A stretch of DNA of 64,000 nucleotides from Aquipseudomonas alcaligenes (GCF_003205495.1 NZ_QJRX01000001.1:62001-126000), one strand, 5' to 3'; positions 1-8,932 are shown, numbered from the stretch's first letter. Made by a program: numbers and translations. Notes: generated by a model not told the origin, from the sequence alone.

Positions 1-2
1 TC

Positions 3-98
3 AGCCGCGCCGGCCACAGCCTGTCGCCGGGCGCGGAGCGCTTCCGCCAGCTGCTGCTCGATCCGCGGCTCGATGCAGCCATGACGCCCTCTGGCTGA
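3..98 (+). CDS. C-terminal end of a coding region, possibly a LysR-type regulator (partial)
   Basis: An open frame runs in from the left edge and stops at TGA 96-98, leaving 31 residues. The tail contains a GHSLSPGAERF-like stretch followed by a Leu/Arg-rich helix, which resembles the C-terminus of LysR-type regulators. Too little is present to be sure of the family. It converges on the OsmC-like gene. Confidence 0.35.
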   Translation, partial: SRAGHSLSPGAERFRQLLLDPRLDAAMTPSG

Positions 99-156
99 AA
101 ACACGACTGCATCGGCCGCCGCTGCACAGGCGGCTGCCCGTCCCGGCCGGGCGAGC

Positions 157-624
157 TCAGTCCGGGTAAACCGGCTCGCAGAGCACCTCGGTCCGGACCG
201 AGTTGGCGATGAAGCACTCCTCATGCGCCTCGTGGTGCAGGGCATCCAGCTGCTCGCGGCCCGGCGCGGCACCGGCGAAACTCACCGCCGGGCGCAGGGT
301 GACACGGGTCATCGCCATCCGCCCCTCTGGGTTGCGCCCCATGCGCCCCTCGGCCAGGTCGTGGTAGCTGTCCACCCGCCAGCCATCACGCGCCGCCAGG
401 GACAGGAACCACAGCATGTGGCAGCTGGACAGCGCGGCGACGAAAGCCTCTTCCGGATCCACCGCGTCCTCGCGTGACTGCGGCAGGGGCACCACGTGCG
501 GCGAGGATGAGCCAGGTACCGTCACGCCGCCATCGAAACGCCACAGGTGACCCCGGCTGTACTGGTTGTCGAGAAAGTCCTGGCCATCGCGCGACCAGAG
601 AATTTCGGCGGTATAGCACGCCAT
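157..624 (-). CDS. OsmC-family protein
   Basis: 155 aa. OsmC/Ohr-family proteins are thiol peroxidases that detoxify organic hydroperoxides, or structurally related proteins. The two family cysteines are visible: Cys68 in an LSSCHMLW context and Cys137 in HEECFIANS, with the conserved acidic PEEAF segment just before Cys68. The ATG at 624 was chosen because a strong GAGGAGGT Shine-Dalgarno lies just upstream; the frame stays open further upstream but has no ribosome site there. The context (CHMLWFLSLAA) fits the broad YhfA/OsmC group better than Ohr, so the substrate is uncertain. It is transcribed in the same direction as the solute-binding protein genes upstream of it. Confidence 0.85.
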   Translation of the reverse strand: MACYTAEILWSRDGQDFLDNQYSRGHLWRFDGGVTVPGSSSPHVVPLPQSREDAVDPEEAFVAALSSCHMLWFLSLAARDGWRVDSYHDLAEGRMGRNPEGRMAMTRVTLRPAVSFAGAAPGREQLDALHHEAHEECFIANSVRTEVLCEPVYPD

Positions 625-695
625 CACGAACCTCCTCTCATGGGCATGGCCGACCAGCATACCCAAGGGCGCAGCCGAATGGCTGCCCCTGCCAA

Positions 696-1406
696 TCACT
701 CCAGGGTCAGGCCATGCCGCTGGTACAGCCCCTGCACCCAACCGTCGCGGTACATCTGCAACAGCGCCTCGCGCAGGCGCTGCAGCTGCGCGGCGTCCAC
801 CTCGGGATGGCAGGCGATGTCCTCCATCAGGGTGAGGAAGGGCAGCACCTCGCGCGGCGCCGGACCGCCCTCGACGGCGGCGACCACCGCCGCGCTGGTC
901 GCCCACAGGCGCGCGCGGCTGCGCTGCAGCATGCTCAGGTTGAGCGACTCCTTGTTCGAATAGATCACCTGCAGGCCGACCCCTTCCAGGTACTCGCCGG
1001 CACCCGAGCCCTGGTGGCTGAGGATGCGCAGGCCGCGGGCCTGTTCCAGGCTGCTCAGGCGCAGGTCATCGTCGGCCTTGGCATACAGCCCCAGGCGCGA
1101 CACCAGCAGCGGGCCGACCCAGACATAGCGCGGTTCACGCTCCTGCTGGCGCTCCACCAATAGCACGCAGCTGCGTTCCTGCTGCTGGACCCGCAACAGG
1201 GCCCGCTGCAACGGCAGGAAATCGAGGCGGTAGGCGATGCCGGCGCGGCGGAACAGCTCGTCGGTCAACTCGGCCACCAACCCGCTGGCGCCGCCATCCT
1301 GGCGCTGCTGCATCAGCGGCGCGCGCTCCCAGGCGAACAACTGCAGCTCGGCGGCCGCCACCGGCATGCCGAGCAGGGCCAGCCACAGCAGGCTAATCCC
1401 ACGCAT
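696..1406 (-). CDS. periplasmic solute-binding protein, family 3-like
   Basis: 236 aa with a signal peptide (Met-Arg start, hydrophobic core, cleavage near AAA-EL at about residue 19). The rest has the two-lobe layout of family 3 amino-acid-binding-like periplasmic proteins: an early LFAWERAPLM segment, an ELFRRAGI helix, and a late VEAL-type C-terminal helix. Such proteins either feed ABC transporters or sense ligands; no permease or ATPase gene is nearby. Its start overlaps the end of the preceding solute-binding gene by 14 bp, so the two are translationally coupled. Pseudomonas genomes carry many such orphan proteins of unknown ligand. Confidence 0.7.
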   Translation of the reverse strand: MRGISLLWLALLGMPVAAAELQLFAWERAPLMQQRQDGGASGLVAELTDELFRRAGIAYRLDFLPLQRALLRVQQQERSCVLLVERQQEREPRYVWVGPLLVSRLGLYAKADDDLRLSSLEQARGLRILSHQGSGAGEYLEGVGLQVIYSNKESLNLSMLQRSRARLWATSAAVVAAVEGGPAPREVLPFLTLMEDIACHPEVDAAQLQRLREALLQMYRDGWVQGLYQRHGLTLE

Positions 1407-3072
1407 GCAGCGCCTCCCGGTACGGCAGGGTGCGCCCCGGCGGCCGCTCGTTGTCCAGCTGCGGCCAGGGCGCGCCCGGCTGTGCCAGCCAGTGCTGGGC
1501 GCCGCGCGACGGATTGAGCTGCGGCGCGCAGGGGTGGCGCTGGCGCCGGCCGACCTGCTCCAGGTGGCGGTCGAATTCCGCCGCCAGGTTGCCCAGGGCC
1601 TGGCTGGCGCTGAGGCGCCCGGCCACCGCCGGGTGCAGCTGGCGCCACCACAGGCTGGCCATGCCGCTGTAGTCCGGCACGTTGGCGCCGGTGGGGGTCC
1701 AGCGGCGCGCCGCCGGGCTGCGGTAGAACTCCACCAGCCCGCCCAGGCGCGGCGCCGCGGCCAGCAGGGCAGGCGAATCGAGGTCGGAGCGGCGGATCGG
1801 CGTCAGCCCGACCAGGGTCTTGCGCAGCGACACGCTGCGCGAGGTGACGAACTGCGCGTACAGCCAGGCGGCCTGGCGCTGGCGCAGCGGCGTGGCCTTG
1901 AGCAGGGTCCAGGCGCCGACATCCTGGTAGCCGGACTTCATGCCGTCCTGCCAGTAAGCGCCGCGTGGCGACGGGGCGACCCGCCACTTCGGCCGGCCCT
2001 CGGCGTCCACCACCGGGCTGCCCGGCTTGGTGTAGTCGGCGGTGAAGGCGGTGTACCAGAAGATCTGCTGGGCCACCTGGCCCTGGGCGGCGACGTTGCC
2101 GGCCTGGTTGAAGCTCATCCGCTGCGCCTCCGGCGGGGCGTAGCGCTGCAGCCAGTCGACGTACTGCTGCACGGCGTAGACCGCCGCCGGGCTGTCCAGC
2201 GCACCACCACGGGCGACGCTGGCGCCGGCCGGGCGACAGCCTTCGACGCGGATGCCCCAGTCGTCCACCGGCAGGCCGTTGGGCAACCCCGGGTCGGCCA
2301 CCCCGGCCATGCCCAGCCAGGCGTCGGACAGGCGCCAGCCCAGCGAGGGGTCGAAGCCGCCGTAGTCCATGTGGCCGTAGACGCGCTGGCCGTCGATCGC
2401 GCCGACCTGCTCGGTGAAGAAGGCGGCGATGTCCTCGTAGGCCGTCCAGTTCTGCGGCACGTCCAGCTCGTAGCCGTAGCGCTGGCGGAAGGCCTGGCGC
2501 AGCTCGGGGCGGGCGAACCAGTCCTGGCGGTACCAGTAGAGGTTGGCGAACTGCTGGTCGGGCAGCTGGTAGAGCTTGCCGTCGGGAGCGGTGACGAAGG
2601 GCAGGCCGATGAAGTCGTCCAGCTGCAGGGTCGGCGAGGTCACACCGGCGCCCTCGCCGGCCATGAAGTCGGACAGCACCAGCACCTGGTCGTCGCGGAA
2701 ATGCTGGCCGAGCAGGTCGCTGTCGCTGACGTAGGCGTCGTACAGCGGCAGGCCGGTCTGCTGCTGGGTGCGCAGCTTGTTGACCACGTCGTCCTCGCCG
2801 CTGATCTCGTGGATCACGCGGATGCCGGTGAGGCGGCTGAACAGCGGCGCCAGCACCGTGGCCTCGTACCAGTGGGTGGGGATGCGCTCGGCGATCACCC
2901 GCACCTGCACGCCGGCGAACGGCTGCCCGGCCGCGGCGAACCAGGCCAGCTCGGCGCGTTGCTCGGTGAGGCTCAGGGAACTGGGCTGCAGCTCGGCCAT
3001 CGCCTCCTGCAGCGGATCGGCAGCGTGCGTGGCCGCGCTCAGCAACAGGCCGAGCAAAATCGCAGCGCGCAT
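1393..3072 (-). CDS. extracellular solute-binding protein, family 1-like (large)
   Basis: 559 aa with a clear signal peptide (cleaved after THA, about residue 19). It is longer than typical sugar-binding proteins and resembles the large binding proteins of glycerol or polyol ABC systems (GlpV type); this is a recollection of family look, not a search. Sequence shows a periplasmic two-domain fold with many aromatic residues (FANLYWYRQDWF), as in sugar binders. The ATG at 3072 starts directly at the signal peptide; the longer open frame upstream overlaps the next gene antisense-like and is rejected. No ABC permease or ATPase lies in the window, so it may work with distant transporter genes or as a sensor partner of the downstream family-3 protein. 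Confidence 0.7.
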   Translation of the reverse strand: MRAAILLGLLLSAATHAADPLQEAMAELQPSSLSLTEQRAELAWFAAAGQPFAGVQVRVIAERIPTHWYEATVLAPLFSRLTGIRVIHEISGEDDVVNKLRTQQQTGLPLYDAYVSDSDLLGQHFRDDQVLVLSDFMAGEGAGVTSPTLQLDDFIGLPFVTAPDGKLYQLPDQQFANLYWYRQDWFARPELRQAFRQRYGYELDVPQNWTAYEDIAAFFTEQVGAIDGQRVYGHMDYGGFDPSLGWRLSDAWLGMAGVADPGLPNGLPVDDWGIRVEGCRPAGASVARGGALDSPAAVYAVQQYVDWLQRYAPPEAQRMSFNQAGNVAAQGQVAQQIFWYTAFTADYTKPGSPVVDAEGRPKWRVAPSPRGAYWQDGMKSGYQDVGAWTLLKATPLRQRQAAWLYAQFVTSRSVSLRKTLVGLTPIRRSDLDSPALLAAAPRLGGLVEFYRSPAARRWTPTGANVPDYSGMASLWWRQLHPAVAGRLSASQALGNLAAEFDRHLEQVGRRQRHPCAPQLNPSRGAQHWLAQPGAPWPQLDNERPPGRTLPYREALHAWD

Positions 3073-3124
3073 CAAGGACTCCTTATTGTTGTCTGCAGAG
3101 TCTAGGCGGCGCCGGCAGATCGGC

Positions 3125-4183
3125 CTAGCGCGGCGCGGAAAAATCGCCGGCTTCCGCCACCAACGCCGCCAACAGCTCGGCCGCCGGCAGCTCGCGGGCC
3201 AGCGGCGCGCCCTGGCCGGCCCAGTGCGCGGCGAAGTCGTGGCAGCCCTGGGTGCTGGCCGCGGCATGCAGGGCCTTGGCCGCGTCGTAGGCGATCGGAT
3301 AGTCCGGCAGGGCCGCGCCGAGGTCGCCATACAGGCGGTTGGGCAGGCCGCGCGCCGGGCGCCCGGAGATATTGGCGGTGATCTCGGTACGGGCCGCCCG
3401 TTCACCCTTCAATGCAGCGCGGTAGGCGGCGTTGGCGGCGGATTCCGGGCACAGCACGAAGGCGGTACCCAGCTGCACGCCGGCCGCGCCCAGGGCCAGG
3501 GCGGCGCGGATGCCGGCGCCGTCCATGATGCCGCCGGCGGCGATCACCGGCAGGCGGCTCTGCCGCACCAGCAGGCGGACCAGCGCCAGGGTGCCGAGGC
3601 CGGCATCGCCCTGCTGCGGATCGAACACGCCGCGATGGCCGCCGGCCTCGATGCCCTGGGCCACCAGCGCGTCGACCCCGGCCGCCTCGGCCAGTTTCGC
3701 CTCGGCCACCGTGGTGACACAGGCCAGCAGGCGGATGCCGGCGTCCTTGAGGCGCTCGATCCAGGCCTGCGGCGGCAGGCCGAAGTGGAAGCTGAGCACC
3801 GCCGGGCGCTGCTCCAGCAACAGCTCGAGCATGCCCGGGTCGGCCAGGAAGCTCGGGTAGATCTCGCGCAGCGTCGCCGGCGGCGCTGCGCCGAACTCGG
3901 CGAACAGCGGGCGCAGGCGTTCGCACCAGGCCGCCTCGCGCGCCGCGTCGGCCTGCGCCGGGGCATGGCAGAACAGGTTGTAGTTGACCGGCAGGCTGGT
4001 CAGCGCGCGGGTCTGCGCGATCAGCTCGCGGGCCTGCGCCGGGCTGCTGGCGCCCAGGCCCAGCGAGCCGAGGCCGCCGGCCGCGGATACCGCGGCGGCC
4101 AGCGCCGGGGTGGAGACCCCGACCATGGGCGCCTGGATGATGGGATGGCGGATGCCTAGCAGAGAGCAGAGGGCGGCGGACAT
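3125..4183 (-). CDS. nitronate monooxygenase (2-nitropropane dioxygenase family)
   Basis: 352 aa FMN-dependent TIM-barrel enzyme that oxidises alkyl nitronates such as propionate-3-nitronate. The N-terminal [11 protein letters not shown] motif, the [11 protein letters not shown] phosphate/flavin segment and the internal AAGGIMDG motif are all family signatures. ATG 4183 was preferred over a TTG at 4201 because AGGAG sits six bases upstream of the ATG and because homologs begin near MSAALC. It lies 52 bp upstream of the solute-binding genes on the same strand and may share their transcript. Confidence 0.88.
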   Translation of the reverse strand: MSAALCSLLGIRHPIIQAPMVGVSTPALAAAVSAAGGLGSLGLGASSPAQARELIAQTRALTSLPVNYNLFCHAPAQADAAREAAWCERLRPLFAEFGAAPPATLREIYPSFLADPGMLELLLEQRPAVLSFHFGLPPQAWIERLKDAGIRLLACVTTVAEAKLAEAAGVDALVAQGIEAGGHRGVFDPQQGDAGLGTLALVRLLVRQSRLPVIAAGGIMDGAGIRAALALGAAGVQLGTAFVLCPESAANAAYRAALKGERAARTEITANISGRPARGLPNRLYGDLGAALPDYPIAYDAAKALHAAASTQGCHDFAAHWAGQGAPLARELPAAELLAALVAEAGDFSAPR

Positions 4184-4298
4184 GCGGGACTCCTGAGCCA
4201 AGGGTGCGCGCCATTATCGACGGCCTGCGACCTAGGTCCAATGGCCCGTGGCAGGTACGTGGCTAAGATGGAAGAACTCGAGCAGCGGAACCCCACCC

Positions 4299-6218
4299 AT
4301 GTCGACCACCGCCGCGGGCAAGACGGCCGTGCTGCAGAACATCCATGGCACCATGGAGTTCCTGCGCAAGCACCCGCCGTTCAACCAGATGGAGAGCGCT
4401 CACCTGGCGTTCCTGGTGGAGCATTGCCAGCTGCGTTTCTACGCCGCCGGCGAGAGCATCCTCAAGCCCGGCGACGGCCCGGTGCAGCACTTCTTCATCG
4501 TCAAGCAGGGCCTGGTGGTGGGTGAGCGCCCGCACTCGGCCAAGCGCGGCAGCGAGACCACCTTCGAGATCGCCAGCGGCGAGTGCTTCCCCCTGGCCGC
4601 CCTGCTCGGCGAACGCGCCACCCGTACCGAGCACCTGGCCGGCGAGGACACCTTCTGCCTGCTGCTGCCCAAGGACGCCTTCGTCCGCCTGTTCGCCCAG
4701 TCCGCGCCATTTCGCGACTTCGCCCTGCGTGGCGTGTCCAGCCTGCTCGACCAGGTCAACCAGCAGGTGCAGCTGCGCGCGGCGGAGAACCTCGGCGCGC
4801 AGTACTCGCTGGACACCCCGCTGCACGAGCTGGCCATGCAGCAGCCGGTGGCCTGCGCCGCCGACCTGGCGCTGCGCGAGGCGGTCAGACGCATGCACGA
4901 GCAGCATGTCGGCAGCATCGTCATAGTCGATGCGGCGCAGCGCCCGCTGGGCATCTTCACCCTGCGCGACCTGCGCCGCGTGGTGGCCGCCGGCGAGTCG
5001 CTGGAGCAGCCGATCGCCGCGCTGATGACCCAGCGCCCCTTCCACCTGCCGCCCAGCGCCAGCGCCTTCGACGCCGCCCTGGCGATGACCGAGCGGCACA
5101 TCGCCCACGTCTGCCTGGTCGAGCACGAGCGCCTGGTCGGCGTGGTTTCCGAGCGCGACCTGTTCTCCCTGCAGCGCGTCGACCTGGTGCACCTGGCGCG
5201 CACCATCCGCCATGCCGGGCGCATCGAGACCCTGGTGGCGCTGCGCAGCGACATCCGCCTGCTGGTCGAGCGCATGCTGGCCCACGGCGCCAGCTCCACG
5301 CAGATCACCCAGCTGATCACCCTGCTCAACGACCATACCGTGTGCCGGGTGATCGAGCTGGTGCTGGAGGAGCTGGGCGACCCCGGCGTGCCCTTCAGCT
5401 GGCTGTGCTTCGGCAGCGAGGGGCGCCGCGAGCAGACCCTGCACACCGACCAGGACAACGGCATCCTGTTCGACGCCGACAGCCCCGCGGAGGCCGAACG
5501 CATCCGCCAGCTGCTGCTGCCGCGCGCGCGGCGGATCAACCAGCTGCTGGCAGAGTGCGGCTTCAGCCTCTGCCCCGGCCAGATAATGGCCGGCAACCCG
5601 GCGCTGTGCCTGTCGCAGCGCGAATGGGCGCGGCGCTTCGCCGGCTTCGTCCGCGAAGCCACCCCGGAGAACCTGCTGGGCTCGAGCATCTACTTCGACC
5701 TGCGCGTGGCCTGGGGCGCCGAGGACGGCTGCGCGCAGCTGCGCGAGCAGCTGTTCGCCGACATCGAAGGCAACAGCATCTTCCAGCACCTGCTGGCGGC
5801 CAACGCCCTGCAGCACCGCCCGCCGCTGGGACGCTTCCGCGACTTCGTGGTGGCACGCAAGGGCGCCGAGAAGGACACCCTCGACCTCAAGGTGGAGGGT
5901 CTCACCCCCTTCGTCGACGGCGCCCGCCTGCTGGCCCTGGCCCATGGCATCGGCGACAGCAACACCCTGCGCCGCTTCGCCGAGCTGGTGCGCCTGGGCG
6001 TGATCGACGCGCAGGACGGCGCCGCCTTCGAAGAGGCCTACCACTTCATCCAGCAGACCCGCCTGCAGCTGCACCAGCAGCAGGCCAGCCAGGGCCTGCC
6101 CTTCTCCAACCGCCTCGATCCGGACAGCCTCAACCAGCTGGACCGACGCATCCTGCGCGAATCCTTCCGCCAGGCCCAGCGCCTGCAGGCCAGCCTGGCG
6201 CTGAGGTACCAGCTATGA
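4299..6218 (+). CDS. cyclic-nucleotide-binding / CBS / DUF294 nucleotidyltransferase-like protein
   Basis: About 639 aa. Order of domains: an N-terminal cyclic-nucleotide-binding-like domain (residues ~20-140), two CBS repeats (~165-290, each ending in a GxxxxRDL-type turn), a DUF294 nucleotidyltransferase domain with the GS...HTDQDNG signature (~370-470), and a C-terminal DUF294 helical domain. Related to GlnD/RelA-like nucleotidyltransferase folds, probably a cytoplasmic ligand-responsive enzyme; true substrate unknown. ATG 4299 gives a normal-looking N-terminus; a GTG at 4248 would add 17 unlikely residues. Its stop overlaps the start of the exonuclease gene (ATGA), so the two are coupled. 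Confidence 0.85.
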   Translation: MSTTAAGKTAVLQNIHGTMEFLRKHPPFNQMESAHLAFLVEHCQLRFYAAGESILKPGDGPVQHFFIVKQGLVVGERPHSAKRGSETTFEIASGECFPLAALLGERATRTEHLAGEDTFCLLLPKDAFVRLFAQSAPFRDFALRGVSSLLDQVNQQVQLRAAENLGAQYSLDTPLHELAMQQPVACAADLALREAVRRMHEQHVGSIVIVDAAQRPLGIFTLRDLRRVVAAGESLEQPIAALMTQRPFHLPPSASAFDAALAMTERHIAHVCLVEHERLVGVVSERDLFSLQRVDLVHLARTIRHAGRIETLVALRSDIRLLVERMLAHGASSTQITQLITLLNDHTVCRVIELVLEELGDPGVPFSWLCFGSEGRREQTLHTDQDNGILFDADSPAEAERIRQLLLPRARRINQLLAECGFSLCPGQIMAGNPALCLSQREWARRFAGFVREATPENLLGSSIYFDLRVAWGAEDGCAQLREQLFADIEGNSIFQHLLAANALQHRPPLGRFRDFVVARKGAEKDTLDLKVEGLTPFVDGARLLALAHGIGDSNTLRRFAELVRLGVIDAQDGAAFEEAYHFIQQTRLQLHQQQASQGLPFSNRLDPDSLNQLDRRILRESFRQAQRLQASLALRYQL

Positions 6219-6907
6219 AGAAGAAGCTGCTCGACTGGCTGCGTCCCGCCTGCGACCCGCGCTGCGCCCAGCTGTCGGCGCCGCGCCCGCTGGACGACCG
6301 CCCGCTGGCGCAGCAGCGCCTGGTGGTGGTGGACCTGGAAACCAGCGGCCTCAACCTGCAGCGCGACCAGCTGCTGGCCATCGGCGCGGTGGTGATCGAG
6401 GACGGCGCCATCGACCTGCGCCAGCAATTCGAATGCACCCTGCACCGTCCCGGCCACCAGGCCAGCGCCAGCACCCTGATCCACGGCATCGCGCCCAGCG
6501 CCATCGCCGCCGGGCGCGATCCGGCCGAGGCGCTGCTGGAGTTCATGGCCTTCGTCGGCGACAGCCCGCTGCTGGCTTTCCATGCCGCCTTCGACCAGCA
6601 CATGCTGCAGCGCGCCCTGCGCGAGAGCCTGGGCTATCGCCTGCAGCACCCCTTCGTCGATGTCGCCGAGCTGGCCCCGCTGCTCTGCCCGCAAGGCCCG
6701 CGCCAGCGCGCCGGGCTGGACGACTGGCTGGCCCTGTTCCAGCTCCAGGCCAGCGAGCGCCACCACGCCAGTGCCGATGCCCTGGCCACCGCCGAACTGG
6801 CCCTGATCCTGTTCAGCAAGGCCCGCCGTCAGGGCCTGGACAGCCTGGCCGAGCTGCAGCGCCAGTGCCTGGCACGCCGGCGCCGACAGCTGGCGCCCTC
6901 GCTTTGA
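6215..6907 (+). CDS. DnaQ-like 3'-5' exonuclease
   Basis: 230 aa. The DEDD-family exonuclease motifs are present: VVVDLETSG (ExoI), a central FHAAFDQHML (ExoII) and HHASADALATAEL (ExoIII, DEDDh type with the His). Such proteins resemble the proofreading subunit epsilon of DNA polymerase III but are separate paralogs; this one has a Lys/Leu-rich N-terminal extension of about 35 residues. It begins inside the stop codon of the upstream CBS/nucleotidyltransferase gene, a pairing I recall as common in pseudomonads, which suggests a shared but uncharacterised role in nucleotide or nucleic-acid turnover. Confidence 0.85.
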   Translation: MKKKLLDWLRPACDPRCAQLSAPRPLDDRPLAQQRLVVVDLETSGLNLQRDQLLAIGAVVIEDGAIDLRQQFECTLHRPGHQASASTLIHGIAPSAIAAGRDPAEALLEFMAFVGDSPLLAFHAAFDQHMLQRALRESLGYRLQHPFVDVAELAPLLCPQGPRQRAGLDDWLALFQLQASERHHASADALATAELALILFSKARRQGLDSLAELQRQCLARRRRQLAPSL

Positions 6908-7004
6908 TAGAGCGCATCGATATCATTGGTAAATAATTCTTGATTCCATCCTGACCTCATCGTCACTAGAATGCCGGCTTCCTGCAGCCGAAATCCATCC
7001 GCCC

Positions 7005-8132
7005 ATGCGCTCCACCACCCTGCGTCGCTGGTCCTTCGTGCACACCTGGACCAGCCTGATCTGCACCCTGTTCCTCCTGCTGCTGGCACTGACCGGCCTG
7101 CCACTGATCTTCCACCACGAGATCGAGCACCTGCTGGGCGAGGCGCCGCAGCTGCGCGAGCTGCCGGCGGACAGCCCGCGCCTGTCGCTGCAGCAGCTGG
7201 TCGAGGCCGCCGAGCGCCACCGCCCCGGCGAAGTGGTGCAGTACCTGGGCTGGGAAGAGGACGAGCCCAACGGCGTGGTGACCATCATGGCCGCCACGGC
7301 CGGCACCGAGCCGAATTCCTCGCACACCTTCATGCTCGACGCCCGCACGGGTGAAGCAGTCGAGATGCCGGCGGCCAACGGTGGCTTCATGATGCTGATG
7401 CTGCGCCTGCACGTGGATCTGTTCGCCGGCCTGCCGGGCAAGCTGCTGCTGGCCTTCATGGGCATCCTCTTCGTGGTGGCGATGGTCTCCGGCGTGGTGC
7501 TCTACGCGCCCTTCATGCGCAAGCTGAAGTTCGCCGAGGTGCGCCGGGACAAGTCCACCCGCCTGCGCTGGCTCGACCTGCACAACCTGATCGGCATCGT
7601 CACCCTGACCTGGGCGCTGACCGTGGGCGTCACCGGGGTGATCAGCGCCTGCGCCGACCTGCTGATCGAAGCCTGGCGCAACGACACCCTGGCGACCATG
7701 GTCGAGCCCTACCGCGACGCCCCGCCGCTCACCGAGCGAGCGCCGGCCGACGAGCTGCTACGGATTGCCGGAGAGGCCGTGCCGGGCATGCGTCCGGACT
7801 TCATCGCCTTCCCCGGCACGCGCTTCTCCAGCGCGCACCACTACGCGGTGTTCATGGTCGGCAGCACGCACCTGACCTCGCACCTGTGGACCCCGGTGCT
7901 GATCGATGCGCGCAGCCTGGCCGTCACCGCCGTCGGCGACCGCCCCTGGTACATGGACGCCCTGGCCATGTCGCAGCCGCTGCACTTCGGCGACTACGGC
8001 GGCCGGCCGATGCAGATCCTCTGGGCGCTGCTGGATGGGCTGACCATCATCGTCCTCGGCAGCGGCCTGTACCTCTGGTGGGTGCGCCGCCGTGCACCAC
8101 GCCAGGCGCTGCGCGACGAGGTGGCGGCATGA
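7005..8132 (+). CDS. PepSY-associated TM helix family protein
   Basis: 375 aa inner-membrane protein. It starts with the family's RxWxxxHTWTSL-type segment and a long hydrophobic helix, has a periplasmic PepSY region, then three more helices (about residues 145-170, 205-225, 340-362). Members such as PiuB/FpvG take part in iron-siderophore reduction or uptake, but others have no known role. No TonB receptor gene is adjacent. A TAGAAT -10-like hexamer lies at 6967-6972; I did not find a convincing Fur box. Confidence 0.8.
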   Translation: MRSTTLRRWSFVHTWTSLICTLFLLLLALTGLPLIFHHEIEHLLGEAPQLRELPADSPRLSLQQLVEAAERHRPGEVVQYLGWEEDEPNGVVTIMAATAGTEPNSSHTFMLDARTGEAVEMPAANGGFMMLMLRLHVDLFAGLPGKLLLAFMGILFVVAMVSGVVLYAPFMRKLKFAEVRRDKSTRLRWLDLHNLIGIVTLTWALTVGVTGVISACADLLIEAWRNDTLATMVEPYRDAPPLTERAPADELLRIAGEAVPGMRPDFIAFPGTRFSSAHHYAVFMVGSTHLTSHLWTPVLIDARSLAVTAVGDRPWYMDALAMSQPLHFGDYGGRPMQILWALLDGLTIIVLGSGLYLWWVRRRAPRQALRDEVAA

Positions 8133-8287
8133 GGCAGTCGACCTTCGCCATCCCCGTGCTGCTGGCCGTGCTCGGCGCCGCCGGCCTGTTCGCTGCCCTG
8201 CTCGGCGACGGCGGCTGGGACGCCCTGGCCTGGCTCGGCCTGGGCCTGCCGGCCGTGCTCGGCAGCTGGCCGCTGCTGCGGCGCTAA
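8129..8287 (+). CDS. small membrane protein following the PepSY gene
   Basis: 52 aa, starting inside the stop of the PepSY gene (ATGA overlap), so translation is coupled. Two hydrophobic stretches (residues ~6-24 and ~30-48) separated by a GDGGWD loop make it a likely two-helix inner-membrane protein. Small proteins in this position usually accompany PepSY-TM proteins; function unknown. Confidence 0.7.
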   Translation: MRQSTFAIPVLLAVLGAAGLFAALLGDGGWDALAWLGLGLPAVLGSWPLLRR

Positions 8288-8295
8288 CGCACCGC

Positions 8296-8673
8296 TCAGG
8301 GCTTGCTCAGCATCTCGCGGTGAGCCTTCAGCTGTTCGAGCATCTGCTCCATGTGCTGGATGTGCTGATCCACCTGCTCCGGCGTGTCCAGCGGCATCAT
8401 CATGCCGGCGCCCTTGCCCATGCCCATCTGCATGCCGCCATGCAGCGGGCAGCCGCCCATCATCTGCATGCCGCCGCCCATGGCCTGGCGGTGTTCCAGC
8501 ATCAGCTTGTGCCGTTCCTCCGGCGACTTGCCGGCCATCCAGCTCTGATGCAGCTCGCGCATCTGGCTCATGTGCTGCTGCCACTGCTGTTCGCTGCCGG
8601 CATCCGTGGCGGCCCAGGCAACGCCTGCCAGGCTCAGCGCCAGCAGGCCAGGGAGAAGAGTCTTGGTGTTCAT
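8296..8673 (-). CDS. Met/His-rich periplasmic protein
   Basis: 125 aa with a Sec signal peptide (cleavage near AWA at ~22). The mature part is very rich in Met, His and Gln, with GGGMQMMGG and GMQMGMGKG clusters, a single Cys in a CPLHGG context, and flanking amphipathic helices (coiled-coil-like). Such Met/His clusters bind copper(I) or silver(I) in periplasmic proteins, so metal binding or metal sensing is a reasonable inference. It converges with the PepSY small protein, only 8 bp apart. No copper-resistance genes are adjacent. Confidence 0.75.
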   Translation of the reverse strand: MNTKTLLPGLLALSLAGVAWAATDAGSEQQWQQHMSQMRELHQSWMAGKSPEERHKLMLEHRQAMGGGMQMMGGCPLHGGMQMGMGKGAGMMMPLDTPEQVDQHIQHMEQMLEQLKAHREMLSKP

Positions 8674-8792
8674 CGCATTGCCCTCTGCAAGGCTGGAAGA
8701 GCTTTCACTCTAGGCCAGCCTCCAGCCAGGGCGCTGATCTGGGTCAACCATCGCTCGGCTGGCCATGCGCTAGGCGAAAATGGCGGGGCCGG

Positions 8793-8819
8793 AAAAAAGA
8801 AAACCCCGCTTGCGCGAGG
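8793..8819 (-). terminator. intrinsic terminator of the candidate small RNA
   Basis: On the minus strand a 6-bp GC stem (CCTCGC/GCGGGG with one G-T pair) closes a GCAA tetraloop and is followed by TTTTCTTTTTT. No protein gene precedes it on that strand within 260 bases. Confidence 0.8.
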
Positions 8820-8932
8820 TTCTGCAGACTGGTCCTGACATCCGTGATCGGTGCGCCGTCCTGGCGAACAATCCCTCATGTCCCTGTTGTTGGCGGTGCG
8901 CTTCCTGCGCTAAGTCCTTGAACGGCAATTTA
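8793..8932 (-). ncRNA. candidate small RNA with own terminator, possibly RgsA (P16)
   Basis: The roughly 410-base gap between the Met-rich gene and the YkgJ-type gene has no convincing ORF. On the minus strand it ends in a strong intrinsic terminator (8793-8819) and starts near a CTATCGG -10-like element (8940-8946), giving about 140 nt of RNA. The internal segment CAACAACAGGGACATGAGGG looks familiar to me from RgsA, the RpoS-dependent Pseudomonas sRNA, which I recall as lying next to a gene of this neighbourhood. Identity is memory-based and unverified; a free-standing terminator with no gene in front is direct evidence for a transcript. Confidence 0.55.

Noticed and set aside
1237..3105. 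A 622-codon plus-strand open frame
   Set aside because: It is antisense to the large solute-binding protein gene and has no recognisable domain.
6915..6950. Possible Fur box upstream of the PepSY gene
   Set aside because: The AT-rich GATATCATTGGTAAATAAT segment matches the Fur consensus at only about half of positions.
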